A stretch of DNA of 64,000 bases from Streptomyces sp. NBC_00443 (GCF_036014175.1 NZ_CP107917.1:7068001-7132000), one strand, 5' to 3'; counted from the first letter of the stretch, positions 33,722 to 42,759 are shown. The notes: a model not told the origin generated them from the letters alone. Program-made: numbers and translations.

Positions 33722-34276
33722 TCAGAAGAGCGGCTCCGGCAGGACCCCCTCCAGGGCGAGCAGCTTCCGCTTGGTCTCCAGCCCGCCCCCGAACCCTCCG
33801 ATGCCGCCGTCGCTCTCCACGACCCGGTGACAGGGCACGACCACCGGCAGGGGATTGGCGCCCATCGCCATCCCCACTGCCTGGGCCGCGCCCGGCTGCC
33901 CGACCCGCCCGGCCAGATCGCCGTAACCGACGACACTGCCGTATGGGACACCGGAGGCCAGCTCGTGCAGCACCTGCCGGTTGAATCCGGAGATCAGCGA
34001 CCAGTCCAGCGGCAGCTCGAAGTCGCGCCGCGCACCCGCGAAGTACTCCTCCATCTGACGTATCGCCTCGGCCAGCAGCGGGGACTCGGGCGCCTCGACC
34101 GGCTCGGTGCCCAGCCGGGACGCCAGTCGGTCGAGCGTCTTCTCGCGCACCTTCTCCGTGGCGTGGAACACGACGCTGACCAGGCCGTCGCGGGTCGCGG
34201 CCAGCATCAGCGGACCGATGTCGGTACCGACTACGGCCCACACGACCTGCTGCTCGTACCGCCCATGGCTGTCCAT
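33722..34276 (-). CDS. ogt: methylated-DNA--protein-cysteine methyltransferase
   Basis: 184-residue suicide DNA repair protein that removes methyl groups from O6-methylguanine. The acceptor is Cys149 in the canonical PCHRVV motif, preceded by the DNA-binding helix region VPYGSVVGYGDLAGRVGQPG and AQAVGMAMGANPLP. The ATG at 34276 is six bases after TACGGT with no Shine-Dalgarno, so the mRNA is probably leaderless. The ada/ogt distinction is not made beyond noting that no regulatory Ada domain is present. Confidence 0.95.
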   Translation of the reverse strand: MDSHGRYEQQVVWAVVGTDIGPLMLAATRDGLVSVVFHATEKVREKTLDRLASRLGTEPVEAPESPLLAEAIRQMEEYFAGARRDFELPLDWSLISGFNRQVLHELASGVPYGSVVGYGDLAGRVGQPGAAQAVGMAMGANPLPVVVPCHRVVESDGGIGGFGGGLETKRKLLALEGVLPEPLF

Positions 34277-34282
34277 GCGCCA

Positions 34283-34288
34283 ACCGTA
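34283..34288 (-). promoter_or_regulatory. leaderless -10 box for ogt
   Basis: Minus-strand TACGGT ends six bases before the ATG at 34276. Confidence 0.5.
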
Positions 34289-34346
34289 CGACCCACCACT
34301 GACAACGCCCCGCGAACGGGCATCGGGCACCGCGGCCGGGTGACCT

Positions 34347-35213
34347 TCACTCCTCGGGCAGGGCGTCGCGCACCACGTCGGGGCTGTTGGTGATGATCCC
34401 GTCGACGCCGTACCCGGCGACCAGCCGGGCGGTGTCCGCGTCGTTCACGGTCCAGGTGAACACCCCCAGCGGCCTGCCGTGCGGCCCCTCGAACGCCTGG
34501 ACGGAGTCGACATAACCCGTGGAGATGGAGGTGTACGAGGGGTTGATCTGGTCGGCGAAGGTCGCGTACCAGGACAGATCTGCGACGGGCGGCGTCCCCA
34601 GGAAACCGGTCTTCACAACCGGCTTCAGCTCATGGACGGTCCGCACGCTGTCGGCGCTGAAGCTCTGCACGATCAGCCGGCTCAGGTGGGGCGCGTCGAG
34701 CCAGCCCTCGTTGTCCAGGGCCTTGAGGGTCTGCTGCTCGATGCCCGGGTACAGGTCGGGGTTCTTGATCTCCAGGAGCAGCTTCTGGTGGTGCAGTTCC
34801 ACCCGGTCCATGAACTGCTCCAGCGTCGGCACGCGCGCGCCCGCGTGTGCGGGTCCGAACCAGCTGCCCGCGTCCAGCCGTGCGATCTCGGCAGCGGTGA
34901 AGTCCTTCACCTTCCAGGGCGCCCGGTTGGGGAAGACCTGCTCCACATCGGTCGTGCGCTTCAGGTTGTCGTCGTGGAGGACGACCAGCGCCCCGTCCTT
35001 GGTGCGCTGCACGTCGTTCTCGACCCAGCTGATGCCCAGTTCGGCGGCCTTGTCGACAGCGGCCAGCGTGTTCTCTGGTGCGTAGGCGGAGGCCCCTCTG
35101 TGTGCGATGACCGTGGGCTGCTCGGCGCCGGCCCGGGCGTGGGGCGCGGGAAGCAGAAGCGCGGCGGTTCCCAGGACTGCGGTCGTCGTGGCGGCTACAA
35201 CGCGCGCGTGCAT
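34347..35213 (-). CDS. secreted glycerophosphodiester phosphodiesterase
   Basis: 288-residue GDPD-family enzyme hydrolysing glycerophosphodiesters to an alcohol and glycerol 3-phosphate. An N-terminal signal peptide (hydrophobic AVLGTAALLLPAPHARA, cleavage near 28) indicates export; there is no lipobox. Catalytic and metal-binding segments are VIAHRGASAYAPENT, ISWVENDVQRTKDG and LLEIKNPDLYP. GAGGAG stands five bases before the ATG at 35213. Secretion suggests phosphate or glycerol scavenging from lipid head groups or teichoic acids. Confidence 0.93.
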   Translation of the reverse strand: MHARVVAATTTAVLGTAALLLPAPHARAGAEQPTVIAHRGASAYAPENTLAAVDKAAELGISWVENDVQRTKDGALVVLHDDNLKRTTDVEQVFPNRAPWKVKDFTAAEIARLDAGSWFGPAHAGARVPTLEQFMDRVELHHQKLLLEIKNPDLYPGIEQQTLKALDNEGWLDAPHLSRLIVQSFSADSVRTVHELKPVVKTGFLGTPPVADLSWYATFADQINPSYTSISTGYVDSVQAFEGPHGRPLGVFTWTVNDADTARLVAGYGVDGIITNSPDVVRDALPEE

Positions 35214-35494
35214 GCGTACTCCTCGCGTCGAACGATCACGGACAGCACAACTGTGGCAGCAGAGGGTCAACGCTGGAGGAGTACAGAATGGCCACAGATT
35301 GAATGGAGTGGTCCGGGCCCGCTCACTCATGCCGCACAACTGGGGCAAGCCCGTGTTTCTTTGCCGGAAAATCGTTCGACCATTCCGGTGGGAGCTACTC
35401 TCTGCCTCAACCCTGAACCGCTCGGGCGGTCCTGGGAGGGGGCGCGTTTTTCACAGCATTCCGGGACGTACGAGGGCGGGAAGGGCAGCTGCGT

Positions 35495-36361
35495 ATGCAG
35501 GGCACGATCGACGGATTCAGCTACGGACTCGTCACCCCGCTGGTGGCCTACCTCATGGCCTGCCTCGGCGGTGCGCTCGGCCTGCGCTGCACCACCAGAT
35601 CGATGCTCGTCTCGCAGTCCTGGCGCCCGGGCTGGCTCGCCCTGGGCTCGGCGGCCATCGGCTCCGGCATATGGACCATGCACTTCGTCGCGATGATGGG
35701 GTTCACGGTCGAGGGGACACCGATCCACTACGACAAGCCGATGACGTTCGCGAGCCTCGCGGTCGCCATCGTCATGGTCGGCGTAGGGATCTTCATCGTC
35801 GGCTACAAAGGTGCCCGCGGAACTGCTCTGTTCACCGGCGGCACCATCACCGGCCTGGGCATCGCCTCGATGCATTACCTGGGCATGGCCGGCATGCGGC
35901 TCAACGGCAAGCTGGAATACAACACGCTGACCGTCGGCATCTCCGTCGCCATAGCGATGGTGGCTGCCACTGCCGCGCTGTGGGCCGCAGGGCAGGTCAG
36001 AGGCCTCATGTGGAGTGTGGGCGCCAGCCTCGTCATGGGCCTCGCCGTCAGCGGCATGCACTACACCGGCATGGCCGCCCTCAGTGTCCATCTGCACAGC
36101 ACGGACGCGCCCGCGACCGGCGACTCACCCGCCGGCCTGCTCGCGCCGATGCTGGTCGGCCCGCTCGCTTTCCTCATCCTCGCCGGCGCCGTAGTCCTGT
36201 TCGACCCGCACATGGTCATGGGGAAACCGGCAGCGGTCCCCGCCGAGCACAAGCCGGGCGTCCCGGCCCACACGACCGTCCCGCACCAGGCCCGCCGCCC
36301 GCAGCTGCGCACCCGCCGCAACCAGGACCACCGAGGCTCCCGGACCCCGCAGAACCACTGA
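35495..36361 (+). CDS. MHYT-domain membrane protein
   Basis: 288-residue protein with seven predicted transmembrane helices and three MHYT repeats, visible as IWTMHFVAMMGF, ASMHYLGMAGM and SGMHYTGMAAL, proposed to bind copper and sense oxygen, CO or NO at the outer membrane face. The usual C-terminal output (GGDEF, EAL, kinase) is absent; only a basic, Pro-rich cytoplasmic tail of about 55 residues follows helix 7. GGGAAGGG upstream gives a modest Shine-Dalgarno. Confidence 0.9.
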   Translation: MQGTIDGFSYGLVTPLVAYLMACLGGALGLRCTTRSMLVSQSWRPGWLALGSAAIGSGIWTMHFVAMMGFTVEGTPIHYDKPMTFASLAVAIVMVGVGIFIVGYKGARGTALFTGGTITGLGIASMHYLGMAGMRLNGKLEYNTLTVGISVAIAMVAATAALWAAGQVRGLMWSVGASLVMGLAVSGMHYTGMAALSVHLHSTDAPATGDSPAGLLAPMLVGPLAFLILAGAVVLFDPHMVMGKPAAVPAEHKPGVPAHTTVPHQARRPQLRTRRNQDHRGSRTPQNH

Positions 36362-36388
36362 TCGGACCGCGTTGTCAGTGGGGGGTCG

Positions 36389-36394
36389 TACGGT
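36389..36394 (+). promoter_or_regulatory. leaderless -10 box for uvrB
   Basis: TACGGT ends seven bases before the ATG at 36402. No actinobacterial LexA-type box (CGAAC-N4-GTTCG) is seen in the upstream 100 bases. Confidence 0.5.
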
Positions 36395-36401
36395 GGACTC
36401 C

Positions 36402-38546
36402 ATGCGGCCCGTTTCCAGCATCGAACGCACGGTGGCGCCCTTCGAGGTCGTCAGCCCCTACCAGCCCAGCGGCGACCAGCCGCAGGCCATCGCCGATCTC
36501 GCCCGGCGCGTCGGAGCCGGCGAGAAGGACGTCGTCCTGCTCGGCGCGACCGGCACCGGCAAGTCCGCCACCACCGCGTGGATGATCGAGAAGCTCCAGC
36601 GCCCCACCTTGGTGATGGCGCCGAACAAGACGCTGGCCGCCCAGCTGGCGAACGAGTTCCGCGAGCTGCTGCCGAACAACGCCGTCGAGTACTTCGTCTC
36701 GTACTACGACTACTACCAGCCCGAGGCCTACGTCCCGCAGTCGGACACCTACATCGAGAAGGACTCCTCGATCAACGAGGAGGTCGAGCGCCTGCGCCAC
36801 TCCGCGACGAACTCGCTGCTCACCCGCCGCGACGTCGTCGTGGTCGCCTCGGTCTCCTGCATCTACGGCCTCGGCACCCCGCAGGAGTACGTGGACCGCA
36901 TGGTCCCCCTCAAGGTCGGCGACGAGGTCGACCGGGACCAGCTGCTGCGCCGTTTCGTGGACATCCAGTACACGCGCAACGACCTCGCCTTCAGCCGCGG
37001 CACGTTCCGCGTGCGCGGCGACACCATCGAGATCTTCCCGGTCTACGAGGAACTCGCCGTCCGTATCGAGATGTTCGGCGACGAGATCGAGGCACTGTCC
37101 ACGCTCCACCCGCTCACCGGCGAGATCATCAGCGACGACGAGCAGCTGTACATCTTCCCGGCCACCCACTACGTCGCGGGCCCCGAGCGCTTGGAGCGGG
37201 CCGCCAACGACATCGAGAAGGAGCTCGGCGAGCGCCTGTCCGAGCTGGAGAACCAGGGCAAGCTCCTGGAGGCACAGCGCCTGCGGATGCGTACGACCTA
37301 TGACCTCGAGATGCTCCGTCAGATCGGCAGCTGCTCCGGTGTCGAGAACTACTCGATGCACTTCGACGGCCGCTCGCCCGGCTCCCCGCCGAACACACTG
37401 CTGGACTACTTCCCGGACGACTTCCTGCTCGTCATCGACGAGTCGCACGTCACCGTGCCGCAGATCGGAGCCATGTACGAGGGTGACGCCTCCCGCAAGC
37501 GCACCCTCGTCGACCACGGCTTCCGCCTGCCCTCCGCCCTCGACAACCGCCCCCTGAAGTGGGAGGAGTTCCAGGAGCGCATCGGGCAGACGGTCTACCT
37601 GTCGGCGACCCCGGGCAAGTACGAACTCTCCCGCGGGGACGGTCACGTCGAGCAGATCATCCGCCCCACCGGCCTCATCGACCCTGAAGTCGTCGTCAAG
37701 CCCACCGAGGGGCAGATCGACGACCTGGTGCACGAGATCCGGGAGCGTGTCGAGAGGGACGAGCGCGTCCTGGTGACCACCCTGACCAAGAAGATGGCCG
37801 AGGACCTCACCGAGTACTTCCTGGAGCTCGGCATCCAGGTGCGCTATCTGCACAGCGACGTCGACACCCTGCGCCGCGTCGAGCTGCTGCGCGAGCTGCG
37901 CGCCGGCGAGTTCGACGTCCTCGTCGGCATCAACCTCCTCCGCGAAGGTCTCGACCTGCCCGAGGTGTCACTCGTGGCGATCCTCGACGCCGACAAGGAG
38001 GGCTTCCTGCGCTCCGGCACCTCCCTCATCCAGACCATCGGCCGCGCGGCGCGCAATGTCTCCGGCCAGGTTCACATGTACGCCGACAAGATCACCCCGG
38101 CGATGGAGAAGGCCATCGACGAGACCAACCGCCGCCGGGAGAAGCAGGTCGCGTACAACACGGAGAGGGGCATCGACCCCCAGCCGCTGCGCAAGAAGAT
38201 CAACGACATCGTCGCGCAGATCGCCCGCGAGGACGTCGACACCGAGCAGTTGCTCGGCTCCGGCTACCGAGCCAAGAAGGACGGCCGGGGCACCAAGGCC
38301 CCGGTGCCCTCCCTCGGTGACAAGACCAAGGGCGCGAAGGCGAGCAAGTCCGCCAAGGGCAAGGCGAAGGAGACGGTGCCGACCGACCGCCCGGCGGCCG
38401 ATCTCGCCGAGCAGATCGAGGAGTTGACGGAGCGTATGCGTGCCGCGGCCGCGGATCTGCAGTTCGAGATCGCGGCCCGGCTGCGCGACGAGGTGTCCGA
38501 GATGAAGAAGGAGTTGCGCCAGATGAAGGAGGCGGGCCTGGCCTGA
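36402..38546 (+). CDS. uvrB: excinuclease ABC subunit B
   Basis: 714-residue UvrB, the damage-verifying helicase of nucleotide excision repair. Walker A GATGTGKSATT, the beta-hairpin region YYDYYQPEAYVPQSDTYIEK, DEAD-type box LLVIDESHVT, and helicase motifs VLVTTLTKKMAEDL and QTIGRAARNVSG are all intact. The C-terminal UVR (UvrC-binding) domain is at about 668-705. A Lys/Ala/Gly/Ser-rich linker (about residues 620-660, positions 38259-38382) separates the helicase core from the UVR domain. I use ATG 36402 rather than an in-frame codon at 36372 because of the leaderless -10 box and the family N-terminus. Confidence 0.97.
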   Translation: MRPVSSIERTVAPFEVVSPYQPSGDQPQAIADLARRVGAGEKDVVLLGATGTGKSATTAWMIEKLQRPTLVMAPNKTLAAQLANEFRELLPNNAVEYFVSYYDYYQPEAYVPQSDTYIEKDSSINEEVERLRHSATNSLLTRRDVVVVASVSCIYGLGTPQEYVDRMVPLKVGDEVDRDQLLRRFVDIQYTRNDLAFSRGTFRVRGDTIEIFPVYEELAVRIEMFGDEIEALSTLHPLTGEIISDDEQLYIFPATHYVAGPERLERAANDIEKELGERLSELENQGKLLEAQRLRMRTTYDLEMLRQIGSCSGVENYSMHFDGRSPGSPPNTLLDYFPDDFLLVIDESHVTVPQIGAMYEGDASRKRTLVDHGFRLPSALDNRPLKWEEFQERIGQTVYLSATPGKYELSRGDGHVEQIIRPTGLIDPEVVVKPTEGQIDDLVHEIRERVERDERVLVTTLTKKMAEDLTEYFLELGIQVRYLHSDVDTLRRVELLRELRAGEFDVLVGINLLREGLDLPEVSLVAILDADKEGFLRSGTSLIQTIGRAARNVSGQVHMYADKITPAMEKAIDETNRRREKQVAYNTERGIDPQPLRKKINDIVAQIAREDVDTEQLLGSGYRAKKDGRGTKAPVPSLGDKTKGAKASKSAKGKAKETVPTDRPAADLAEQIEELTERMRAAAADLQFEIAARLRDEVSEMKKELRQMKEAGLA

Positions 38547-38712
38547 GAGGCGCCGCCCGAACGGTCGTCGGCCGACCTCCGGTACTCGCTGTGTTGCAAG
38601 ACCGACACAAAGTGGGGACCGGGGTACGTCACTGTCAGTGCCCCTGCGTAGGGTTCTCGTCATCCGCGGACTCCGCGGCCAACAGGGGACAGCTCGAGAG
38701 GGGAATCAGCAC

Positions 38713-39291
38713 GTGACCGTCAACATGACCAAGGGTCAGGCCATCAGTCTGCAGAAGAACGACGGCGGCAGCCTGACCGCGGTGCGCATGGGTCTCGGCT
38801 GGCAGGCGGCTCCCCGGCGCGGCCTGTTCGGCTCGCGCACGCGGGAGGTCGACCTCGACGCCTCCGCCGTCCTGTTCGCGGACAAGCAGCCGGTCGACGT
38901 CGTCTTCTTCCGTCACCTGGTGAGCGACGACGGCTCGGTTCGCCACACCGGTGACAACCTCGTCGGCGGTGTCGGCCAGGGCGGCGACGACGAGGCGATC
39001 CTCGTCGACCTCGCGCGCATCCCGGTCCACATCGACCAGATCGTCTTCACCGTGAACTCCTTCACGGGCCAGACCTTCCAGGAGGTGCAGAACGCGTTCT
39101 GCCGCCTGGTCGACGAGACCAACGGCCAGGAGCTCGCCCGCTACACGCTGGCCGGCGGCGGCCAGTACACGGCGCAGATCATGGCGAAGGTGCACCGTTC
39201 GGGTCCGGGCTGGTCGATGACGGCCGTCGGCACCCCGGCCAACGGCCGTACCTTCCAGGACCTGATGCCGGCGATCCTGCCGCACCTGTAG
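38713..39291 (+). CDS. terD: TerD family stress/tellurium resistance protein
   Basis: 192-residue TerD-fold protein, a calcium-binding beta sandwich associated with tellurite resistance and general stress or membrane-linked metal sensing. The family calcium region is HTGDNLVGGVGQGGDDEAI, followed by VDLARIPVHIDQIVFTVNSF and the C-terminal AIGTPANGRTF-like segment. The start is GTG 38713 with AGGGGA upstream. A longer frame in front lacks similarity. It is followed 54 bases later by a larger TerD fusion protein. Confidence 0.93.
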   Translation: MTVNMTKGQAISLQKNDGGSLTAVRMGLGWQAAPRRGLFGSRTREVDLDASAVLFADKQPVDVVFFRHLVSDDGSVRHTGDNLVGGVGQGGDDEAILVDLARIPVHIDQIVFTVNSFTGQTFQEVQNAFCRLVDETNGQELARYTLAGGGQYTAQIMAKVHRSGPGWSMTAVGTPANGRTFQDLMPAILPHL

Positions 39292-39344
39292 ACCCGCCCG
39301 GCGGGCGGCACACGACACGACAAGCGACACAGGGGGAAGAAGGC

Positions 39345-41420
39345 ATGACGGCCGAGCTGGTGCGGGGGCAGAACCACCCGCTCTCCCAGGCCCGTCTGGA
39401 GATCCGGATCTCGGCCGGCACACCGATCGTGGCCGTAGCCACACTCGGCGACGAGCAGGGCAGGATCCACGGCGTCGAGTGGGTGGCCCATCCCGGTGCC
39501 CCCACCCTGCCCGGCCTCGAGGTCTCCCGGCAGGCGGCCGCCGACCATCGCCTCGCGGTGGACCTGGACGCCATGCCGGAGGCCGTCCACCGTGTCAGTG
39601 TGCTGCTCGCCCTGCCGACGGGGGCCGGCGGCCCGACCCGGTTCGGCGCCGTCGCGACCCCCTTCGTCGCGGTCACCGGCCTCGACGGCACCGAGGTCGC
39701 CAGTTACACGATCACCGGCCTGGAGGCCGAGTCGGCCGTCGTGGCGCTGGAGCTCTACCGCCGCCAGGACGCCTGGAAGGTACGCGCCATCGGCCAGGGG
39801 TACGACGGTGGCCTCGCCGACCTCTTCACCGACCAGGGCCTGCCCCAGGCCCAGCAACTCGCGGGCAGCATCAACGAAGCGGTGGCCCAGGGCATGGCCC
39901 GCTCCGTGCCGGCACCCCCGCCACGCACCGACGGCGACCGCTCCCGGCAGGCGGCTGCGCCGGCCCTCGGCCCGGACCAGGGCGGCCCCGCATCGCAGGG
40001 CACATCAGGCCCCGTGTCGCAGCCGACATCGCCGTACGGCACGCAGACGCCCGGCGCGCCCGACCAGCCGACGCCGCCGCCGACGTCCCCGTACGGCACC
40101 CAGGCGCCCGGCATACCGGGCCAGCCCGCGGCGCAGCCGTCGTTCCAGGGCGGACCCGGCGCCACCGACCCGGCGCAGCCGTCCGCTCCCACCTCGGGCG
40201 GCCCCATCAACTACAGCCACCCGGGCCGTCAGAACACGGCTCCGCCGCCGCCCCCACCGACCGCACCCCCGGCACAGCCCGGGCAGCCGACGCAGCCCGT
40301 GGCGGGCGACGCCACCGGCTGGTCCATGGACGAGCGGCTCTACAACCAGGTGTGGGGCATGTTCGAGGACCTGGCCCGCACGACCGCCGCCTACCGCAGC
40401 GCGGTCGACTTCGCCGACTCGCGCATGGAGAAGGAACTCGACCAGGTTCTGTCGGACCCGCGCAGCCGGATCGGCGGTCAGGGCGACGCCGCGCGCGAGG
40501 CGGCCCAGGCCAAACACACACAGCTCGTCAACCAGGCCAGGGCCACGCTCGACCGGGACATCGCCCAGCTCACCGCCGAGTCCGAGGTCGTCGAACCCGC
40601 GCTGCCGCATGCGTACGCGCGCTGGGACAACCCCGTCTGGCACGGCTACCGGGTACCGATGGAGATCCCCATGGCCCTGCGCCTGGGCGACCTCCACCTG
40701 CCCGAGAGCGAGTGGCTGCGCATCCCGATGCTGGTCCGGCTGCCGCTGGAGCGGGGCCTGTGGGTCGACAGCGGAGGCAGCGGCTCGCTCGACGGCTCCT
40801 TCACGGACTCCCATGACCTGCGGCGCCTCGCGATGGAGACGGCGGTGGCACACGCGGCACGGCTGCTCGCCGTCTATCCGGCGGGCGAGTTCACCGTGCA
40901 TGTCATCGATCCCGCCGGTTCGGGCGCCCAGGCACTCGTAGCGCTGGTGCAGAGCGGCGTGCTCGCTGCCCCGCCCGCCGTGGGCGCGGCCGGTGTCGCG
41001 GAGGTCCTCGCGCGGCTCACCCAGCGGGTCGACCTGGTGCAGATGGCGGTGCGCGGCGGTGCTCCCGACTCTCTGCCGCCCGATTTCGACACCTCCGAGC
41101 AGCTGCTGATCGTCAACGACTTCCCGCACGGGTTCGACGACCGTGCCGTGAACCAGCTGCGCTACCTGGCGGACGAGGGCCCGGCCGTCGGCGTCCACCT
41201 GATGATGGTTGCGGACCGCGAGGAGGCGGCCGCCTACGGCCCGCTGCTCGACCCGCTGTGGCGCTCGCTGATGCGACTGACCCCGACGCCGGACGATCAC
41301 CTCGCCGACCCGTGGGTGGGGCATGCCTGGACCTACGAGCCCCCGCTCGTGCCGCCCGGCAGCCAGGTGCTCCAGCACGTACTCGCACAGGTCGCCGCAG
41401 CTCGGGCCAAGTACCGGTAA
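39345..41420 (+). CDS. TerD-domain fusion protein with Pro-rich linker and large C-terminal domain
   Basis: 691-residue multidomain protein. Residues 1-180 form a TerD-like beta sandwich; 190-325 are a Pro/Gly/Gln-rich unstructured linker with repeats of the SPYGTQTPGAPDQPT kind; 325-420 are a predicted helical region; 420-691 are an alpha/beta domain with LRIPMLVRLPLERGLWVDSG and EQLLIVNDFPHGFDDRAVNQ, resembling the P-loop ATPase fold of FtsK-like or conflict-associated ATPases, but without a visible Walker A loop. Its Ter linkage suggests a scaffold in the tellurium/phage-stress network; this is inference. Confidence 0.8.
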   Translation: MTAELVRGQNHPLSQARLEIRISAGTPIVAVATLGDEQGRIHGVEWVAHPGAPTLPGLEVSRQAAADHRLAVDLDAMPEAVHRVSVLLALPTGAGGPTRFGAVATPFVAVTGLDGTEVASYTITGLEAESAVVALELYRRQDAWKVRAIGQGYDGGLADLFTDQGLPQAQQLAGSINEAVAQGMARSVPAPPPRTDGDRSRQAAAPALGPDQGGPASQGTSGPVSQPTSPYGTQTPGAPDQPTPPPTSPYGTQAPGIPGQPAAQPSFQGGPGATDPAQPSAPTSGGPINYSHPGRQNTAPPPPPPTAPPAQPGQPTQPVAGDATGWSMDERLYNQVWGMFEDLARTTAAYRSAVDFADSRMEKELDQVLSDPRSRIGGQGDAAREAAQAKHTQLVNQARATLDRDIAQLTAESEVVEPALPHAYARWDNPVWHGYRVPMEIPMALRLGDLHLPESEWLRIPMLVRLPLERGLWVDSGGSGSLDGSFTDSHDLRRLAMETAVAHAARLLAVYPAGEFTVHVIDPAGSGAQALVALVQSGVLAAPPAVGAAGVAEVLARLTQRVDLVQMAVRGGAPDSLPPDFDTSEQLLIVNDFPHGFDDRAVNQLRYLADEGPAVGVHLMMVADREEAAAYGPLLDPLWRSLMRLTPTPDDHLADPWVGHAWTYEPPLVPPGSQVLQHVLAQVAAARAKYR

Positions 41421-41463
41421 AGCGCCTCTGACCAGCGAACTTGGCACTTCTTTTACCAATTGC

Positions 41464-41492
41464 TTTACCTTTCCTTGGTAATTGGGTACTGT
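41464..41492 (+). promoter_or_regulatory. terC promoter
   Basis: TTTACC (41464-41469) and TACTGT (41487-41492) are separated by exactly 17 bases, placing the transcription start near 41499, just ahead of the riboswitch. An inverted repeat, TTACCAA (41453-41459) and TTGGTAA (41475-41481), straddles the -35 box. Confidence 0.55.
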
Positions 41493-41498
41493 TCATTG

Positions 41499-41639
41499 CA
41501 CGGAGGGGAGTACTCCCTGTCGCTGCGACGTACCCGTCAATACGGATCCGGCCAGATCCCGGGGCGTCGGCCCAATAGTGGGTGGAAGAGACCTCCGGCG
41601 CGCGACGACGCTGACATTTGCCGTTACGACTGCCGGAGG
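41499..41639 (+). ncRNA. yybP-ykoY (manganese) riboswitch with anti-Shine-Dalgarno switch
   Basis: The leader of terC has the yybP-ykoY conserved loop sequences GGGGAGTA (41505-41512) and GAAGAGACC (41585-41593) flanking a long internal hairpin region. CGGAGG (41501-41506) can pair with CCTCCG (41592-41597) to close stem P1. The same 3' strand, CCTCCGGC (41592-41599), is perfectly complementary over eight bases to GCCGGAGG (41632-41639), which contains the ribosome binding site of terC. The two pairings exclude each other, so Mn2+-stabilised P1 should free the site and switch translation on, as for known Mn2+ exporter riboswitches. Confidence 0.8.
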
Positions 41640-41646
41640 CGCAGCA

Positions 41647-42651
41647 GTGGAAGTTTCCACGACCCTTTGGGTCCTGACCATCGTGGGCCTTGCCGCCCTG
41701 ATCGCCGTCGATTTCTTCATCGGCCGCAAGCCGCACGACGTCTCGATCAAGGAAGCCGGTATCTGGACGGGCGTCTGGATCGCCCTGGCCGGCCTCTTCG
41801 GCCTCGGCCTGCTCATCTTCGGCGGCGGACAGGCCGGCGGCGAGTTCTTCGCGGGCTTCATCACCGAGAAGTCGCTGAGTGTCGACAACCTCTTCGTCTT
41901 CGTCCTGATCATGGCGAAGTTCGCTGTGCCGTCCCAGTACCAGCAGCGAGTGCTGCTGGTCGGTGTCCTCATAGCCCTGGTGCTGCGGGCGATCTTCATC
42001 GCCGCGGGGGCCGCGATCCTCGCCAGCTTCGCGTGGGTGTTCTACCTCTTCGGTGCCTTCCTGATCTGGACCGCCTGGAAGCTCATCCAGGAGGCCCGGG
42101 CCGGCGACGAGGACGAGGAGTTCGAGGAGAACAAGCTGCTGAAGGCGGCCGAGCGCAGGTTCGGTGTCGCCGACCGGTACCACGGCACCAAGCTGTGGAT
42201 CCAGGAGAACGGCAAGCGGGTCATGACCCCGATGCTGGTCGTGATGCTGGCTATCGGTACCACCGACGTGCTCTTCGCCCTCGACTCCATCCCGGCGATC
42301 TTCGGCCTGACCCAGGACCCGTACATCGTGTTCACGGCCAACGCCTTCGCGCTGATGGGTCTGCGGCAGCTGTACTTCCTGATCGGTGGCCTGCTGAGGA
42401 AGCTGGTCCACCTCAGCTACGGCCTGTCGATCATCCTCGGCTTCATCGGCGTCAAGCTGGTGCTGCACGCCTTGCACGAGTCCGGGGTGCACGTCCCCGA
42501 GATCAGCATTCCGGTCTCGCTCGGCGTGATCTGCTCCGTCCTGATCGTCACCACGATCACCAGCCTGAGGGCCTCCAAGAAGAAGGCGGCGGCCGAGGCG
42601 GCGCAGCAGGGGCGGAGCGAAGGCGCTCCGAAGGACAGCATCGACGTCTGA
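41647..42651 (+). CDS. terC: TerC family membrane protein, probable Mn2+ exporter
   Basis: 334-residue integral membrane protein of the TerC/Alx family with about eight to nine helices. The conserved acidic motifs are ITEKSLSVDNLFVFVLIM and AIGTTDVLFALDSIPAIFGL, both bearing Asp residues likely to bind cations. Family members MeeF/Alx-type export or buffer manganese, and the riboswitch ahead supports a manganese role. GTG 41647 starts eight bases after GGAGG; that GGAGG is the sequestered site described in the riboswitch entry. Confidence 0.93.
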   Translation: MEVSTTLWVLTIVGLAALIAVDFFIGRKPHDVSIKEAGIWTGVWIALAGLFGLGLLIFGGGQAGGEFFAGFITEKSLSVDNLFVFVLIMAKFAVPSQYQQRVLLVGVLIALVLRAIFIAAGAAILASFAWVFYLFGAFLIWTAWKLIQEARAGDEDEEFEENKLLKAAERRFGVADRYHGTKLWIQENGKRVMTPMLVVMLAIGTTDVLFALDSIPAIFGLTQDPYIVFTANAFALMGLRQLYFLIGGLLRKLVHLSYGLSIILGFIGVKLVLHALHESGVHVPEISIPVSLGVICSVLIVTTITSLRASKKKAAAEAAQQGRSEGAPKDSIDV

Positions 42652-42676
42652 CCACGTCGGACGTAGGAAGAACCAA

Positions 42677-42759
42677 CACCGGGAGTGGTGCCCAGCGAAT
42701 TGCCGAGCATCGCTCCCGGTGCTTCGTTGGGTGCTGGGGTGTCCCCGTCCGGGGACACC
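42677..42759 (+). other. two hairpins between terC and the next gene
   Basis: CACCGGGAG (42677-42685) pairs with CTCCCGGTG (42713-42721) over a 27-base loop, and GGTGTCCCC (42738-42746) pairs with GGGGACACC (42751-42759) over a four-base loop. One may terminate terC; the second lies in the leader of the gene at 42782. Confidence 0.6.

Noticed and set aside
36300..36450. SOS (LexA) box before uvrB
   Set aside because: GAAC occurs (in TCGAACGCACGG, inside the gene) but without the matching GTTC half at the right spacing.
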